In this document: positions 55,690 through 64,000 of the stretch, piece by piece
Layout: every line of letters starts with the position of its first letter
How positions within the stretch are numbered: position 1 is the stretch's first letter
NCBI RefSeq assembly: GCF_903914075.1
Contig: NZ_CAIWNQ010000001.1
Location: 372,001 to 436,000, forward strand
Length of the DNA: 64,000 bases
Direction: 5' to 3'
Source of the DNA: Ruegeria sp. THAF57
GTDB taxonomy: Bacteria > Pseudomonadota > Alphaproteobacteria > Rhodobacterales > Rhodobacteraceae
The notes under the pieces: generated by a model
Database searches by the model: none
The model's input: only the letters and a program-made list of their open reading frames with translations
What the model was told of the DNA's origin: nothing
Position numbers and translations under genes: made by a program

Positions 55690-57141
55690 TCAGTCGATCA
55701 TCGGCAGCAGCTTGTCCAGCGAAGCCTTCGCGTCGCCATAGAACATGCGCGTGTTTTCCTTAAAGAACAGCGGGTTTTCGATGCCCGAATAGCCAGTACC
55801 CTGACCACGTTTGGACACAAACACCTGCTTAGCCTTCCAGCATTCCAGAACCGGCATCCCGGCAATCGGGCTGTTGGGATCTTCCTGCGCCGCAGGGTTC
55901 ACGATGTCGTTCGACCCGATCACGATGGCCACATCCGTGTCCGGGAAGTCCTCGTTGATCTCGTCCATTTCCAGAACGATGTCATAAGGCACCTTCGCCT
56001 CGGCCAACAGCACGTTCATGTGACCTGGCAGACGACCCGCAACGGGGTGGATCGCAAAGCGAACCTCTTTGCCCTCGGCACGCAGCTTGCGGACCAGTTC
56101 GGAAACCGACTGCTGTGCCTGCGCAACCGCCATGCCATAACCTGGAATGATGATCACACTGTCAGCGTCGTTCAGGGCTGCTGCAACGCCATCGGCGTCA
56201 ATCGCCACCTGCTCGCCCTCAACTTCCATCTGCGGCCCCGAAGTGCCACCAAAGCCGCCCAGGATCACGCTGACAAAGTGACGGTTCATCGCCTTACACA
56301 TGATGTAGGACAGGATCGCACCGGACGAGCCAACCAGCGCACCAACCACGATCAGCAGATCGTTGCCAAGGCTGAAACCAATCGCTGCCGCAGCCCAACC
56401 CGAATACGAGTTCAGCATCGACACAACCACCGGCATATCCGCGCCACCGATACCCATGATCAGGTGATAACCGATGAACAGCGCCGCCAGCGTCATCAGG
56501 ATCAGCGGGAACAGACCACCCGACGCGGTGTACCAGACCAGACAGATCAGCGAGAGCCCCGCCGCCGCCGCGTTCAGCGCATGACCACCAGGCAGCTTGG
56601 TCGCCGCAGATGTCACTTTGCCCGCCAGCTTGCCATAAGCCACGACAGAACCGGTAAAGGTGATCGCACCGATGAAGATTCCCAGGAACAGTTCCACATG
56701 CAGGATCGTCAGTTCCGCCGCCGTTTTCTTGGCGATCAGCTTGGCAAATGCGCCAAGATCGGACAGGTCCGCTTCTTTCGCACTGTCGGCAATCGCCATG
56801 ACCTGCGCAACGTTGCCGATCTCAAAATGAGCGTTGAAGCCAACGAACACAGCCGCCAGACCCACCAGTGAGTGCATCGCGGCCACAAGCTGCGGCATCT
56901 CGGTCATCTGCACGCGTTTGGCCACGTAGGAACCAATCAGACCGCCGCCTGCGATCAGCAGCAGCGACAGCAGCCACAGGCCGGAACCCGGACCAACCAG
57001 CGTGGCGAAAACCGCCAGCGCCATACCGACAATGCCGTACCAGACGGCGCGTTTGGCGCTTTCCTGGTTCGACAACCCGCCCAGAGACAGGATGAAAAGG
57101 ACAGCCGCGACAACATAAGCGGCAGTGGTGAAGCCAATCAT
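55690..57141 (-). CDS. pntB: NAD(P) transhydrogenase subunit beta
   Basis: 483 residues. About nine membrane helices at the N-terminus and an NADP-binding domain at the C-terminus with [32 protein letters not shown] and [27 protein letters not shown] (in parts). It couples proton entry to hydride transfer from NADH to NADP+. It follows pntA with a 13-base gap and ends at a strong terminator. Confidence 0.96.
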   Translation of the reverse strand: MIGFTTAAYVVAAVLFILSLGGLSNQESAKRAVWYGIVGMALAVFATLVGPGSGLWLLSLLLIAGGGLIGSYVAKRVQMTEMPQLVAAMHSLVGLAAVFVGFNAHFEIGNVAQVMAIADSAKEADLSDLGAFAKLIAKKTAAELTILHVELFLGIFIGAITFTGSVVAYGKLAGKVTSAATKLPGGHALNAAAAGLSLICLVWYTASGGLFPLILMTLAALFIGYHLIMGIGGADMPVVVSMLNSYSGWAAAAIGFSLGNDLLIVVGALVGSSGAILSYIMCKAMNRHFVSVILGGFGGTSGPQMEVEGEQVAIDADGVAAALNDADSVIIIPGYGMAVAQAQQSVSELVRKLRAEGKEVRFAIHPVAGRLPGHMNVLLAEAKVPYDIVLEMDEINEDFPDTDVAIVIGSNDIVNPAAQEDPNSPIAGMPVLECWKAKQVFVSKRGQGTGYSGIENPLFFKENTRMFYGDAKASLDKLLPMID

Positions 57142-57154
57142 CTACCCGGCCTCC

Positions 57155-58732
57155 TTAAGATTTCTGGAACATGGCGAGCATGCGCCGGGTGACAAGAAAG
57201 CCGCCGAAGATGTTGATCCCGGCCATAAAGACAGACAGCGCCGCCAGCAGAATGACCAGGAAAGAACCCGACCCGATCTGCATAAGCGCCCCAACGATAA
57301 TGATCGACGAGATCGCGTTGGTGATCGCCATCAGCGGGGTGTGCAAGCTGTGTGCCACGCCCCAGATAACTTGGAAGCCGACGAACACGGCCAGCACAAA
57401 CACGATAAAGTGCTGCATGAAGCTGGCCGGAGCGACCAGACCAACCAGCAGCATCAGCGCGCCGCCGACACCCAGCAGGGTGAACTGCTGCTTGGTCTGC
57501 GCCTTGAACGCCGCAATCTCCTGCGCCTTTTTCTCTTCCGGGGTCAGCTCCTTGACCTCGGGCTTTTTCTGCGCCGCGATGGCCTGCACTTTCGGCGGTG
57601 GCGGAGGGAAGGTGATCTCACCCTCAAAGGTCACGGTCGAGCCGCGGATCACGTCATCTTCCATGTCGTGATTGATCTGACCGTCCTTCTCGGGCGTCAG
57701 ATCCGACATCATGTGACGGATATTGGTCGCATACAGCGACGAAGACTGCGCCGCCATCCGGCTGGGGAAGTCGGTATAACCGATGATGGTCACGCCATTG
57801 TCGGTCACGATCTTCTCATCCGCGACGGTCAGCTTACAGTTGCCACCCTTTTCCGCCGCAAGGTCAACGATAACCGAACCCGGCTTCATGCTTTCGACCA
57901 TATCCTTGGTCCAAAGCTCGGGCGCTTCGCGGTTCGGGATCAGCGCGGTGGTGATCACGATGTCCATTTCAGGGGCCAATTCACGGAATTTGGCAAGCTG
58001 TGCGTTGCGGAATTCTTCCGACTGAACCGACGCATAGCCACCGGTGGCTGCGCCATCCTGCTGCTGCTCTTCAAAGTCCAGATAGACGAACTCGGCGCCC
58101 ATGGATTCGACCTGCTCGGCCACTTCGGGGCGCACGTCGAACGCATAAGTGATCGCACCCAGCGAGGTCGACGTCCCGATCGCGGCCAGACCGGCCACAC
58201 CGGCACCAACGATCAGGACTTTCGCCGGGGGCACTTTGCCCGCAGCTGTGACCTGACCGGTGAAGAAACGGCCAAAGTTGTTGCCGGCCTCGATCACGGC
58301 ACGGTAGCCTGCGATGTTCGCCATCGACGACAGCGCATCCATCTTCTGCGCACGGGAAATACGCGGAACCATTTCCATGGCGATCACGTTCGCGCCCTTG
58401 GACTTGGCCAGCTCCATCCCTTCTTCATTGCCCGCCGGGTTGAAGAACGAAATCAACGTCTTGCCCTTGGTCAGGCGCTTCAGCTCGGTTTCATTCGGCT
58501 GACGTACCTTGGCAACAATATCCGCCGCCTTCCAAAGGGCCGCGGCGGTTTTGACAATCTCAACGCCTGCGGCTTCATAGGCTGCATCCGAAAATCCGGC
58601 CGCAGCACCCGCACCGGTTTCAATGGCACAGTCATAGCCCAGTTTTTGAAGCTGAACGGCAGAGTCCGGAGTCATCGCGACCCGGTTTTCACCGTCCATA
58701 ATCTCTTTTGGTGTTCCTATCTTCACCGGCAT
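57155..58732 (-). CDS. pntA: NAD(P) transhydrogenase subunit alpha
   Basis: 525 residues from the ATG at 58732, with a GGGGG run just upstream. It is the fused form: the NAD-binding domain (1-380; [19 protein letters not shown] and [19 protein letters not shown]) and C-terminal membrane helices (about 420-520). A Pro- and Lys-rich linker lies between (PPPPPKVQA). It binds NADH on the cytosolic side. With PntB it supplies NADPH for biosynthesis. Confidence 0.96.
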   Translation of the reverse strand: MPVKIGTPKEIMDGENRVAMTPDSAVQLQKLGYDCAIETGAGAAAGFSDAAYEAAGVEIVKTAAALWKAADIVAKVRQPNETELKRLTKGKTLISFFNPAGNEEGMELAKSKGANVIAMEMVPRISRAQKMDALSSMANIAGYRAVIEAGNNFGRFFTGQVTAAGKVPPAKVLIVGAGVAGLAAIGTSTSLGAITYAFDVRPEVAEQVESMGAEFVYLDFEEQQQDGAATGGYASVQSEEFRNAQLAKFRELAPEMDIVITTALIPNREAPELWTKDMVESMKPGSVIVDLAAEKGGNCKLTVADEKIVTDNGVTIIGYTDFPSRMAAQSSSLYATNIRHMMSDLTPEKDGQINHDMEDDVIRGSTVTFEGEITFPPPPPKVQAIAAQKKPEVKELTPEEKKAQEIAAFKAQTKQQFTLLGVGGALMLLVGLVAPASFMQHFIVFVLAVFVGFQVIWGVAHSLHTPLMAITNAISSIIIVGALMQIGSGSFLVILLAALSVFMAGINIFGGFLVTRRMLAMFQKS

Positions 58733-58801
58733 TATCCCCCTAATTTTCACTCACATTGAGCGGGTGGTCGGTATTGTTCATCAAGCATCCATGTATCCTG
58801 C

Positions 58802-58832
58802 GCAATATTATTTCGCAAGCGCAGCAATATTA
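58802..58832. repeat. Direct repeat GCAATATTA upstream of pntA
   Basis: Two exact copies of GCAATATTA at 58802-58810 and 58824-58832 are 22 bases apart, close to two helical turns. They are in the 125-base AT-rich gap upstream of pntA and could be a regulator site. Confidence 0.35.
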
Positions 58833-58857
58833 ACGTGGTGTCATTTTACGTGAGTCC

Positions 58858-59307
58858 TCAGATCCATCGGCGCGTGCTGCGCTCATATCGCGCGAAGTCT
58901 GCGCGGAACGTTCTGCGCATTCTATCTTCTTCGGGAAGAATAAAACGCCGTTCCAGCAGCCAGACAAAAACAGGTATCAGTGCCAGCGATAAAACTGCAT
59001 CAAAGCGCAGAACAAGCCCCGTCAGAATCAGAACGTCACCCAAGTAGATCGGATTGCGGCTGCGTTTGAAAATACCGCTTTGAATCAAAGAACTGGGCGT
59101 TTCATGCGGGATAACTGTTGTCCGGTGTTTGCGGAACTCGGTAATGGCAAGCAGGATAAGGATAAGCCCGCCTCCGATCAGAATGCCACTAAGCAAATCC
59201 GTGAAGCCACCGTCCAGCGACAATCCCATCGACAGGTATCGGGCCTGTAGCCACGCCAGAACCGCGCAGCCCAACAACCAGACCGGAGGAATGTCAATTT
59301 TGCGCAT
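58858..59307 (-). CDS. Isoprenylcysteine carboxyl methyltransferase-like membrane protein
   Basis: 149 residues from the ATG at 59307. About four membrane helices, and the C-terminal segment SGIFKRSRNPIYLGDVLIL with EEDRMRRTFRADFARYERSTRRWI matches the ICMT/phospholipid methyltransferase superfamily, which binds SAM near the RNPxYLG and E/R motifs. The methyl acceptor is unknown; bacterial members may act on lipids. It is upstream of pntA on the same strand. Confidence 0.84.
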   Translation of the reverse strand: MRKIDIPPVWLLGCAVLAWLQARYLSMGLSLDGGFTDLLSGILIGGGLILILLAITEFRKHRTTVIPHETPSSLIQSGIFKRSRNPIYLGDVLILTGLVLRFDAVLSLALIPVFVWLLERRFILPEEDRMRRTFRADFARYERSTRRWI

Positions 59308-59502
59308 GGTCAAGTAACTTTCTGCTCGGTAGCGAGGCTAAATGTCGCTTTTGCAAGATGATCTATCGCTTTCCGACAGGAATCGCAAAATCGCAGAAAG
59401 TCGCAGGAAATTTATCTCACCCTTTGCCCTCTCCGCCCCCGATAGACAGACAAGGTCGGATGAGCTAGCCGTTGGTCGACACACAGAGACGAAGGCCCGC
59501 CA

Positions 59503-60696
59503 ATGACTGACTTCAAAGCAACCAAGGCTATGTTCGACCTGCCGGATGGCGTGGTTTATCTGGACGGCAATTCGCTGGGCCCCGTACCCAAGGCAGCGAC
59601 GTCGCGCGTTGCTGAGATGATGACCGAGGAATGGGGCAAGATGCTGATCACCGGCTGGAACAAGGCCGGATGGATGGGGTTTCCGATCGGATTGGGTGAT
59701 CGCATCGGCCGACTGATCGGAGCAGAGCCCAGCAGCGTGGTAACCGGCGACACCTTGTCGATCAAGGTTTATCAAGCGGTGGCCTCGGCGCTGGAACTGT
59801 GCCCGGATCGCAAGGTCGTGTTGTCGGACAACGGCAACTTCCCATCCGACCTTTATATGGTGGACGGGCTGCTGCGCTCTTTGGGGCCGGACTATGAATT
59901 GCGCGTTGTCGCACCCGAGGATGTGGCTGCGCACATCACCGAAGACGTGGCCGTTTTGATGCTGACCGAGGTCGATTACCGGTCGGGCCGGATGCACGAC
60001 ATGAAGGCGCTGACGGAACTTGCCCACGCCAACGGAACCATAACGGTCTGGGATCTGGCCCACTCTGCCGGGGCGATTCCTGTGGACTTGTCTGGCTGCA
60101 ATGCCGACTTTGCGGTGGGATGCACCTACAAATACCTCAATGGCGGCCCCGGAGCGCCTGCGTTCATCTACGTCGCACCACGCCTGACTGACCGTGTTCG
60201 CCCCGCGCTCTCAGGTTGGCTTGGGCATGAGGCACCCTTTTCTTTTGACCTCGAATATCGTCCGGGCAGCGGGATCGAGAGGATGCGGGTAGGCACCCCT
60301 CCGATCATCCAGATGACCGCCCTGTCCGCTGCAATGGATATCTGGGACATGGCTGACATGGCAGACGTGCGCGCCAAGTCCATCGCGCTGACTGAATTGT
60401 TTATCAACCGGGTCGAAGCCACCTGCCCCGAGTTGCGCCTTGCCAGTCCGCGCGACGCAAAGCAGCGCGGCAGCCAGGTCTCATTCCGCTTTGAAGAAGG
60501 CTATGCGGCTATGCAGGCGCTCATCGCACGCGGTGTTATCGGAGATTTTCGTGCGCCCGACATCATGCGGTTCGGATTTACGCCGTTATTCATCGACGAG
60601 CAGGATGTTGAACGCGCGGTGGACATTCTGGCCGATATTATGGCGAACCGGTTGTGGGACACCCCGGAGTACAAGCAACGCCAGCGGGTTACCTGA
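59503..60696 (+). CDS. kynU: Kynureninase
   Basis: 397 residues of a PLP class V fold. Lys210 in VGCTYKYLNGGPG binds PLP, with Asp184 and His187 in VWDLAHSAGAIP. Length and motifs fit kynureninase, which cleaves kynurenine to anthranilate and alanine. No kynA or kynB is in the window. The upstream gap is 195 bases and holds TCGCA motifs at about 59383, 59391 and 59401. Its 3' end overlaps the convergent TetR gene by eight bases. Confidence 0.93.
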   Translation: MTDFKATKAMFDLPDGVVYLDGNSLGPVPKAATSRVAEMMTEEWGKMLITGWNKAGWMGFPIGLGDRIGRLIGAEPSSVVTGDTLSIKVYQAVASALELCPDRKVVLSDNGNFPSDLYMVDGLLRSLGPDYELRVVAPEDVAAHITEDVAVLMLTEVDYRSGRMHDMKALTELAHANGTITVWDLAHSAGAIPVDLSGCNADFAVGCTYKYLNGGPGAPAFIYVAPRLTDRVRPALSGWLGHEAPFSFDLEYRPGSGIERMRVGTPPIIQMTALSAAMDIWDMADMADVRAKSIALTELFINRVEATCPELRLASPRDAKQRGSQVSFRFEEGYAAMQALIARGVIGDFRAPDIMRFGFTPLFIDEQDVERAVDILADIMANRLWDTPEYKQRQRVT

Positions 60697-61267
60697 CCAC
60701 AAGCCCAGCACCGACAATCGTGGCAAAGTTCGTGTTCATGCGGTCGAACTGCTGGTAATCAGTGGCGGCGATCTTGTTACCGCGCAGCGCAGCGCCAATC
60801 ATTCTGGCCGTTTCTCGCGGGCTGTCGAACAGGCGTATCCGCCCGTTTTCTGCCTCGCGTTCAAGCCAGTTTGCGTAAAGCTCCAGCAACTGCGCCTCGC
60901 CTTGCGTGACAATGTCAGATGCCATTGAAATACCTGCGTCCAGCAGTTCGAGCCCATGTGCTGAAGACATGATCTCTGCCATCCCGTCCGTCTGAACGCG
61001 GATCGCGTTTCCGAAAACCTGTGACACAGGCCCGTCCACATTCAGCGCCTTGGCAACGGCCGCTGCCTTTTCCTCGTAGTGCAGCTCTGTCAGTTTTCGC
61101 AGGATGGCTTCTTTGTTCTCGAAGTACAGGTACAAAGCTGGGCGCGACATCCCCGCACCTTTGGCTATGTCATCCATCGAGGTCTTCTTGAATCCATAGG
61201 TCGAAAAGACCCGCAGCGCGGATTCAAGGATAGCCCGGGTTTTTTCGTCGAGCGCAAAGTCTCTCAT
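60689..61267 (-). CDS. TetR family regulator, divergent from the molybdenum hydroxylase genes
   Basis: 192 residues from the ATG at 61267, with AAAGG five bases upstream; ATGs at 61294 and 61282 have no SD, and the first would start one base from the operator. The helix-turn-helix is at about 11-55: ALRVFSTYGFKKTSMDDIAKGAGMSRPALYLYFENKEAIL (quoted in part). The ligand domain is about 60-192. It very likely controls the divergent iorA-iorB-like pair through the palindrome at 61296. The effector may be an N-heterocycle or aldehyde, but this is inference. Confidence 0.9.
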   Translation of the reverse strand: MRDFALDEKTRAILESALRVFSTYGFKKTSMDDIAKGAGMSRPALYLYFENKEAILRKLTELHYEEKAAAVAKALNVDGPVSQVFGNAIRVQTDGMAEIMSSAHGLELLDAGISMASDIVTQGEAQLLELYANWLEREAENGRIRLFDSPRETARMIGAALRGNKIAATDYQQFDRMNTNFATIVGAGLVVR

Positions 61268-61295
61268 CTGAACCTTTGACATTTTTTGTTTCATT

Positions 61296-61315
61296 TGTCA
61301 GTTGACTGACTGACA
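61296..61315. promoter_or_regulatory. Inverted-repeat operator between TetR and Mo-hydroxylase genes
   Basis: TGTCAGT-N6-ACTGACA is a perfect seven-base inverted repeat in the 97-base divergent gap. It fits a TetR operator. Half-site-like copies (TGTCAG, GTCAGC) lie downstream at about 61330-61343. Confidence 0.65.
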
Positions 61316-61364
61316 TCTCGTATTAAATATGTCAGCACGTCAGCAAAGCCAAGAGGGGAACACC

Positions 61365-61829
61365 ATGGCGACCAATTTGAACGTTAACGGTACGTCGTAT
61401 CAGGTAGATTTGCCTGACGATGTTCCCCTGCTGTGGGTTCTGAGGGATGAGGTCGGCCTGACCGGCACCAAATTTGGCTGCGGTGTTGCCGCCTGTGGTG
61501 CCTGTACTGTCCATATCGACGGCGAGGCCGTGCGGTCCTGCCAGGTTGCGTTGTCTGATGTCTGGGGCGACGTAACAACCATCGAAGGTCTCGGCACGCC
61601 GGACTCGATGGCCAAGATCCAGCAAGCCTGGGTCGACCATCAGGTTGCGCAATGCGGATACTGCCAATCGGGTCAGATCATGCAAGCGGCGGCCTTGCTG
61701 GCCGAGAACTCCTCTCCGACCGATGCTGACATCGACGACGCGATGCAGGGCAACCTGTGTCGTTGTGGAACCTATCCACGCATCCGGGCCGCAATCCACG
61801 ATGCGGCTTCCAAGTTGAAGGAGGCGTGA
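61365..61829 (+). CDS. 2Fe-2S subunit of a xanthine dehydrogenase-family hydroxylase (isoquinoline 1-oxidoreductase alpha-like)
   Basis: 154 residues from the ATG at 61365, with AGAGGGG upstream. It has the two 2Fe-2S sites of the family: [15 protein letters not shown] with CQVALS, and [10 protein letters not shown] with CRCGTYPRI. It carries electrons from the molybdenum site. It lies three bases upstream of the large subunit. The closest type is the two-subunit Ior (isoquinoline or aldehyde oxidoreductase) rather than three-subunit xanthine dehydrogenase, as no FAD subunit is between them. Confidence 0.93.
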   Translation: MATNLNVNGTSYQVDLPDDVPLLWVLRDEVGLTGTKFGCGVAACGACTVHIDGEAVRSCQVALSDVWGDVTTIEGLGTPDSMAKIQQAWVDHQVAQCGYCQSGQIMQAAALLAENSSPTDADIDDAMQGNLCRCGTYPRIRAAIHDAASKLKEA

Positions 61830-61832
61830 GCA

Positions 61833-64000
61833 ATGGCATCTGTTGGTAAAATCCTTCGCCGCACATTCCTGATCGGTTCGGCAGCTATCGTCGGCGGCGT
61901 TGCCTTTGGTGCGTATTACGTTACCCGCCCGGCAGCGAACCCGCTGAAGCCGGCAAAAGGTGAAACCGCACTCAGCCCGTTTATCCTGATTGACCAGCAG
62001 GGCGTGACCTTGTTCGCCCCACGCGCCGAGATGGGACAGGGCGTGATGACCACCTGGGCTGCCCTGATCGCAGAAGAACTGGACGTGGAAATGGACGATA
62101 TCCGCGTTCTGCATGGTCCTGCTGCGGCAGCCTACTATAACTCTGCTCTGGTTGGTGAAGGTCTGCCGAACAAGGGATATGACATCTCCGACTTCCAGCA
62201 CAATCTGGGTGAAGCCCTTGGTGTCCTCGGCAAAACCCTCAGCTTGCAAGTCACCGGCGGCTCGACCTCGATGAAAGACGGATTTGAGCGTATGCGCGAG
62301 GCCGGAGCAACCGCGCGGGAAACCTTGAAACAGGCGGCGGCGGATCGGCTGGGCGTTGACCGTGCGCAGTTGAAAACCGAAGCGGGCGTGGTGATCGCAC
62401 CGGATGGCACACGCATCCCCTATACGGAACTGGCCGAAGCCGCAGGCCGGATCGACCCGCCTCATGCGGAACTGCGCGATCCATCGGACTGGCGTCTGCT
62501 GGGGCAGAATCTGCCGCGCGTGGATATCGTAGGTAAAACCACCGGCACCGCCGAGTACGGCATAGACGTGCGCCCCGAAGGTCTGAAATTCGCTTCGGTT
62601 CGGATGAACCCCAAGCTGGGCGGCGCGATGAACAGCTTTAACGCGAGCGCGGCCCAATCCATGCCCGGCGTTGAAATGGTCGTGGATCTGGGCAATGGCG
62701 TTGCGGTTGTCGCCACCAACACATGGCTGGCCATTCAGGCGGTCGAGGCGATCGACGTCGATTGGGCCGACGCCCCCTACCCGTCTGAGACCGACGACCT
62801 GTTCGCCACGATCGCCCAGGCGTTTGAAGACGCGCCGAACTCGACCATGCGCGACGATGGCGATGTGGACGTGCTGCCCGACGGCGCGACCGAGATCACC
62901 GCCGAATACCGCGTGCCCTATCTGGCGCATTCCACGATGGAGCCGATGAACGCCACCGCGCTGTTCACCGGCACCAAATTGGACCTGTGGTGCGGCAATC
63001 AGGCCCCGACCCTGTTGCAAATCCGCGCCGCAAACACCGCCAACCTGGACAAGGAGGCGGTCGAAGTTCACACCACTTATCTGGGCGGCGGCTTTGGGCG
63101 GCGCGGAGAGCTGGATTTTGCGGAAATCGCCACGAAGGTCGCGATGGCCATGCCCAACGTTCCGGTCCAGACCACCTGGAGCCGCGAAGAAGATATGCGC
63201 CACGATTTCTACCGCCCCGGCGCGCTGGCGCGGATGCGGGGTGCGGTAAAGGATGGCGCGGCGGTTCTGATCGACGGCAAGGTTGCGGCCCAATCCTGCA
63301 CCCAGCAAGCTGTCGAGCGGTATACCGGTATGCCGGGCGGCGGCCCTGACAAGGTGCTGGTCGAGGGGCTGTTCAATCAACCCTATGCGGTTCCGAATTA
63401 TCGCATCAGCGGTCACATTGCCGATCTGGACGTGCCTGTGGGTTTCTGGCGTTCGGTCGGCAACAGCCATAACGGATTCTTCCACGAGACGTTCATGGAC
63501 GAGATGGCCCATGCCGCTGGCCGCGACCCGTTGGAGTTCCGTCTGGAACTGGCCAAGGCCGAATTCGCCCCGGCTGCGGGTGTTTTGCAGGCCGTAAAGG
63601 AAATGTCGGGCTGGACCGGCCAAACCCCAGATGGCGTCGGACGCGGCGTTGCGATGACCTACAGCTTTGGTACGCCAGTCGCACAAGTGATCGAAGTTGT
63701 TGACGAAGATGGCACCATCCGCATCGCTAAGGCGTGGATCGCCTGTGACGTCGGCCTCGCGCTGGACCCCGGCACGGTCAAGGCACAGATGGTCGGCGGC
63801 ATGATCTATGGACTGTCGGCGGCGGTAACGGGCGAGATTACTTTCTCGGACGGTGAAGTCGAACAGTACAACTTCCCCGACTATGACGCCCTGCGGATGC
63901 ACAACGCTCCGCTCACCGAAGTTCGGGTTCTTGAAACTAACCCCCGTCTGGGTGGTGTTGGTGAGCCTGGAACACCTCCGTCCTTGCCAGCTTTGGGAAA
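61833..64000 (+). CDS. Molybdopterin-binding subunit, isoquinoline 1-oxidoreductase beta-like (partial, cut by window end)
   Basis: The frame is open from the ATG at 61833 to the window end, 722 residues so far. A twin-arginine-like start, KILRRTFLIGSAAIVGG, at residues 6-22 suggests Tat export with a membrane anchor. Molybdenum-cofactor motifs are APRAEMGQGVMTTW, TYLGGGFGRRGELDF and, near the end, GVGEPGTPPS with Glu711 at the family's catalytic Glu position. It should hydroxylate an N-heterocycle or aldehyde, with electrons passed to the 2Fe-2S subunit and on to an acceptor. A cytochrome or XdhC-like gene is expected just beyond the window. Confidence 0.92.
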   Translation, partial: MASVGKILRRTFLIGSAAIVGGVAFGAYYVTRPAANPLKPAKGETALSPFILIDQQGVTLFAPRAEMGQGVMTTWAALIAEELDVEMDDIRVLHGPAAAAYYNSALVGEGLPNKGYDISDFQHNLGEALGVLGKTLSLQVTGGSTSMKDGFERMREAGATARETLKQAAADRLGVDRAQLKTEAGVVIAPDGTRIPYTELAEAAGRIDPPHAELRDPSDWRLLGQNLPRVDIVGKTTGTAEYGIDVRPEGLKFASVRMNPKLGGAMNSFNASAAQSMPGVEMVVDLGNGVAVVATNTWLAIQAVEAIDVDWADAPYPSETDDLFATIAQAFEDAPNSTMRDDGDVDVLPDGATEITAEYRVPYLAHSTMEPMNATALFTGTKLDLWCGNQAPTLLQIRAANTANLDKEAVEVHTTYLGGGFGRRGELDFAEIATKVAMAMPNVPVQTTWSREEDMRHDFYRPGALARMRGAVKDGAAVLIDGKVAAQSCTQQAVERYTGMPGGGPDKVLVEGLFNQPYAVPNYRISGHIADLDVPVGFWRSVGNSHNGFFHETFMDEMAHAAGRDPLEFRLELAKAEFAPAAGVLQAVKEMSGWTGQTPDGVGRGVAMTYSFGTPVAQVIEVVDEDGTIRIAKAWIACDVGLALDPGTVKAQMVGGMIYGLSAAVTGEITFSDGEVEQYNFPDYDALRMHNAPLTEVRVLETNPRLGGVGEPGTPPSLPALG

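Noticed and set aside
55393-56871. 492-residue open frame on the plus strand
   Set aside because: Antisense to pntB and running through the repeat and terminator; no motif.
57125-58759. 544-residue open frame on the plus strand
   Set aside because: Shadow of pntA: Arg/His/Gln rich, no domain, and pntA is certain.
59383-59405. Three TCGCA motifs upstream of kynU
   Set aside because: Spacing is irregular (8 and 10 bases) and the word is short; not enough for a regulator site call.
61332-63902. 856-residue open frame on the minus strand
   Set aside because: It is antisense to the 2Fe-2S and molybdopterin subunits, which show clear cofactor motifs. It has a His/Arg-rich composition typical of antisense frames in GC-rich DNA and no recognisable domain.
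1-64000. tRNA, rRNA, CRISPR, insertion sequence or prophage
   Set aside because: No cloverleaf-like gene, regular repeat-spacer array, transposase or phage gene was recognised on either strand; all larger spaces are under about 200 bases.

Overview
The window is chromosomal DNA of a Rhodobacterales alphaproteobacterium, most likely of the Roseobacter group (Ruegeria/Phaeobacter-like). The evidence is the high GC coding sequence, a complete 14-gene complex I operon interrupted by small proteins known mainly from Rhodobacteraceae (DUF5333, DUF5337, MAPEG), DUF3572, DUF3422 and DUF983 genes, and a hairpin repeat of a type I recognise from this family. Genus is inference. I see no rRNA, tRNA, CRISPR, insertion sequence or prophage, and no gene-free stretch longer than about 200 bases, so this is mostly compact core genome.

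Layout. 1-3670 (+): end of holB, tatD, a PhnP-like metallo-hydrolase, an AEC permease and a CbiX-like chelatase. 3673-8107 (-): an H-NOX-like sensor overlapping a diguanylate cyclase, an MttB-family methyltransferase, a HAD phosphatase and a DUF3572 protein. 8195-9577 (+): a PleD-like diguanylate cyclase. 9583-11481 (-): EF-hand protein, ECF sigma factor, membrane anti-sigma and Metal_resist-type protein. 11670-12798 (+): DUF983 and NUDIX. 12806-33068 (-): nuoA to nuoN with seven extra genes (two of them very small), followed by birA, coaX and RNase J. 33256-42429 (-): a leucine/isovalerate degradation cluster (ivd, acyl-CoA synthetase, mccB, ASCH gene, mccA, HMG-CoA lyase, crotonase), with ompW inserted in the opposite direction. 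42585-53714: DegT aminotransferase and gph (-), glmU-glmS-AlkD-like (+), lipoprotein (-), moaA-waaA (+), M20 amidohydrolase and MFS transporter (-). 53784-59307 (-): DUF3422, VOC protein, pntB-pntA and an isoprenylcysteine methyltransferase-like protein. 59503-64000: kynureninase (+), TetR regulator (-), and a divergent two-subunit molybdenum hydroxylase (+) that runs off the end.

How the genes work together. Complex I and transhydrogenase handle NADH and NADPH. The liu genes convert isovaleryl-CoA to acetyl-CoA and acetoacetate. glmU and glmS make UDP-GlcNAc. Two diguanylate cyclases point to c-di-GMP signalling. The most unusual items are: an H-NOX protein with Ser where the heme ligand His should be, translationally coupled to an HNOBA-GGDEF cyclase; a CnrYXH-like ECF sigma module joined to a four-EF-hand protein; two very short genes between nuoC and nuoD; a terminator that ends three bases before birA; and several clean palindromes in front of catabolic genes.
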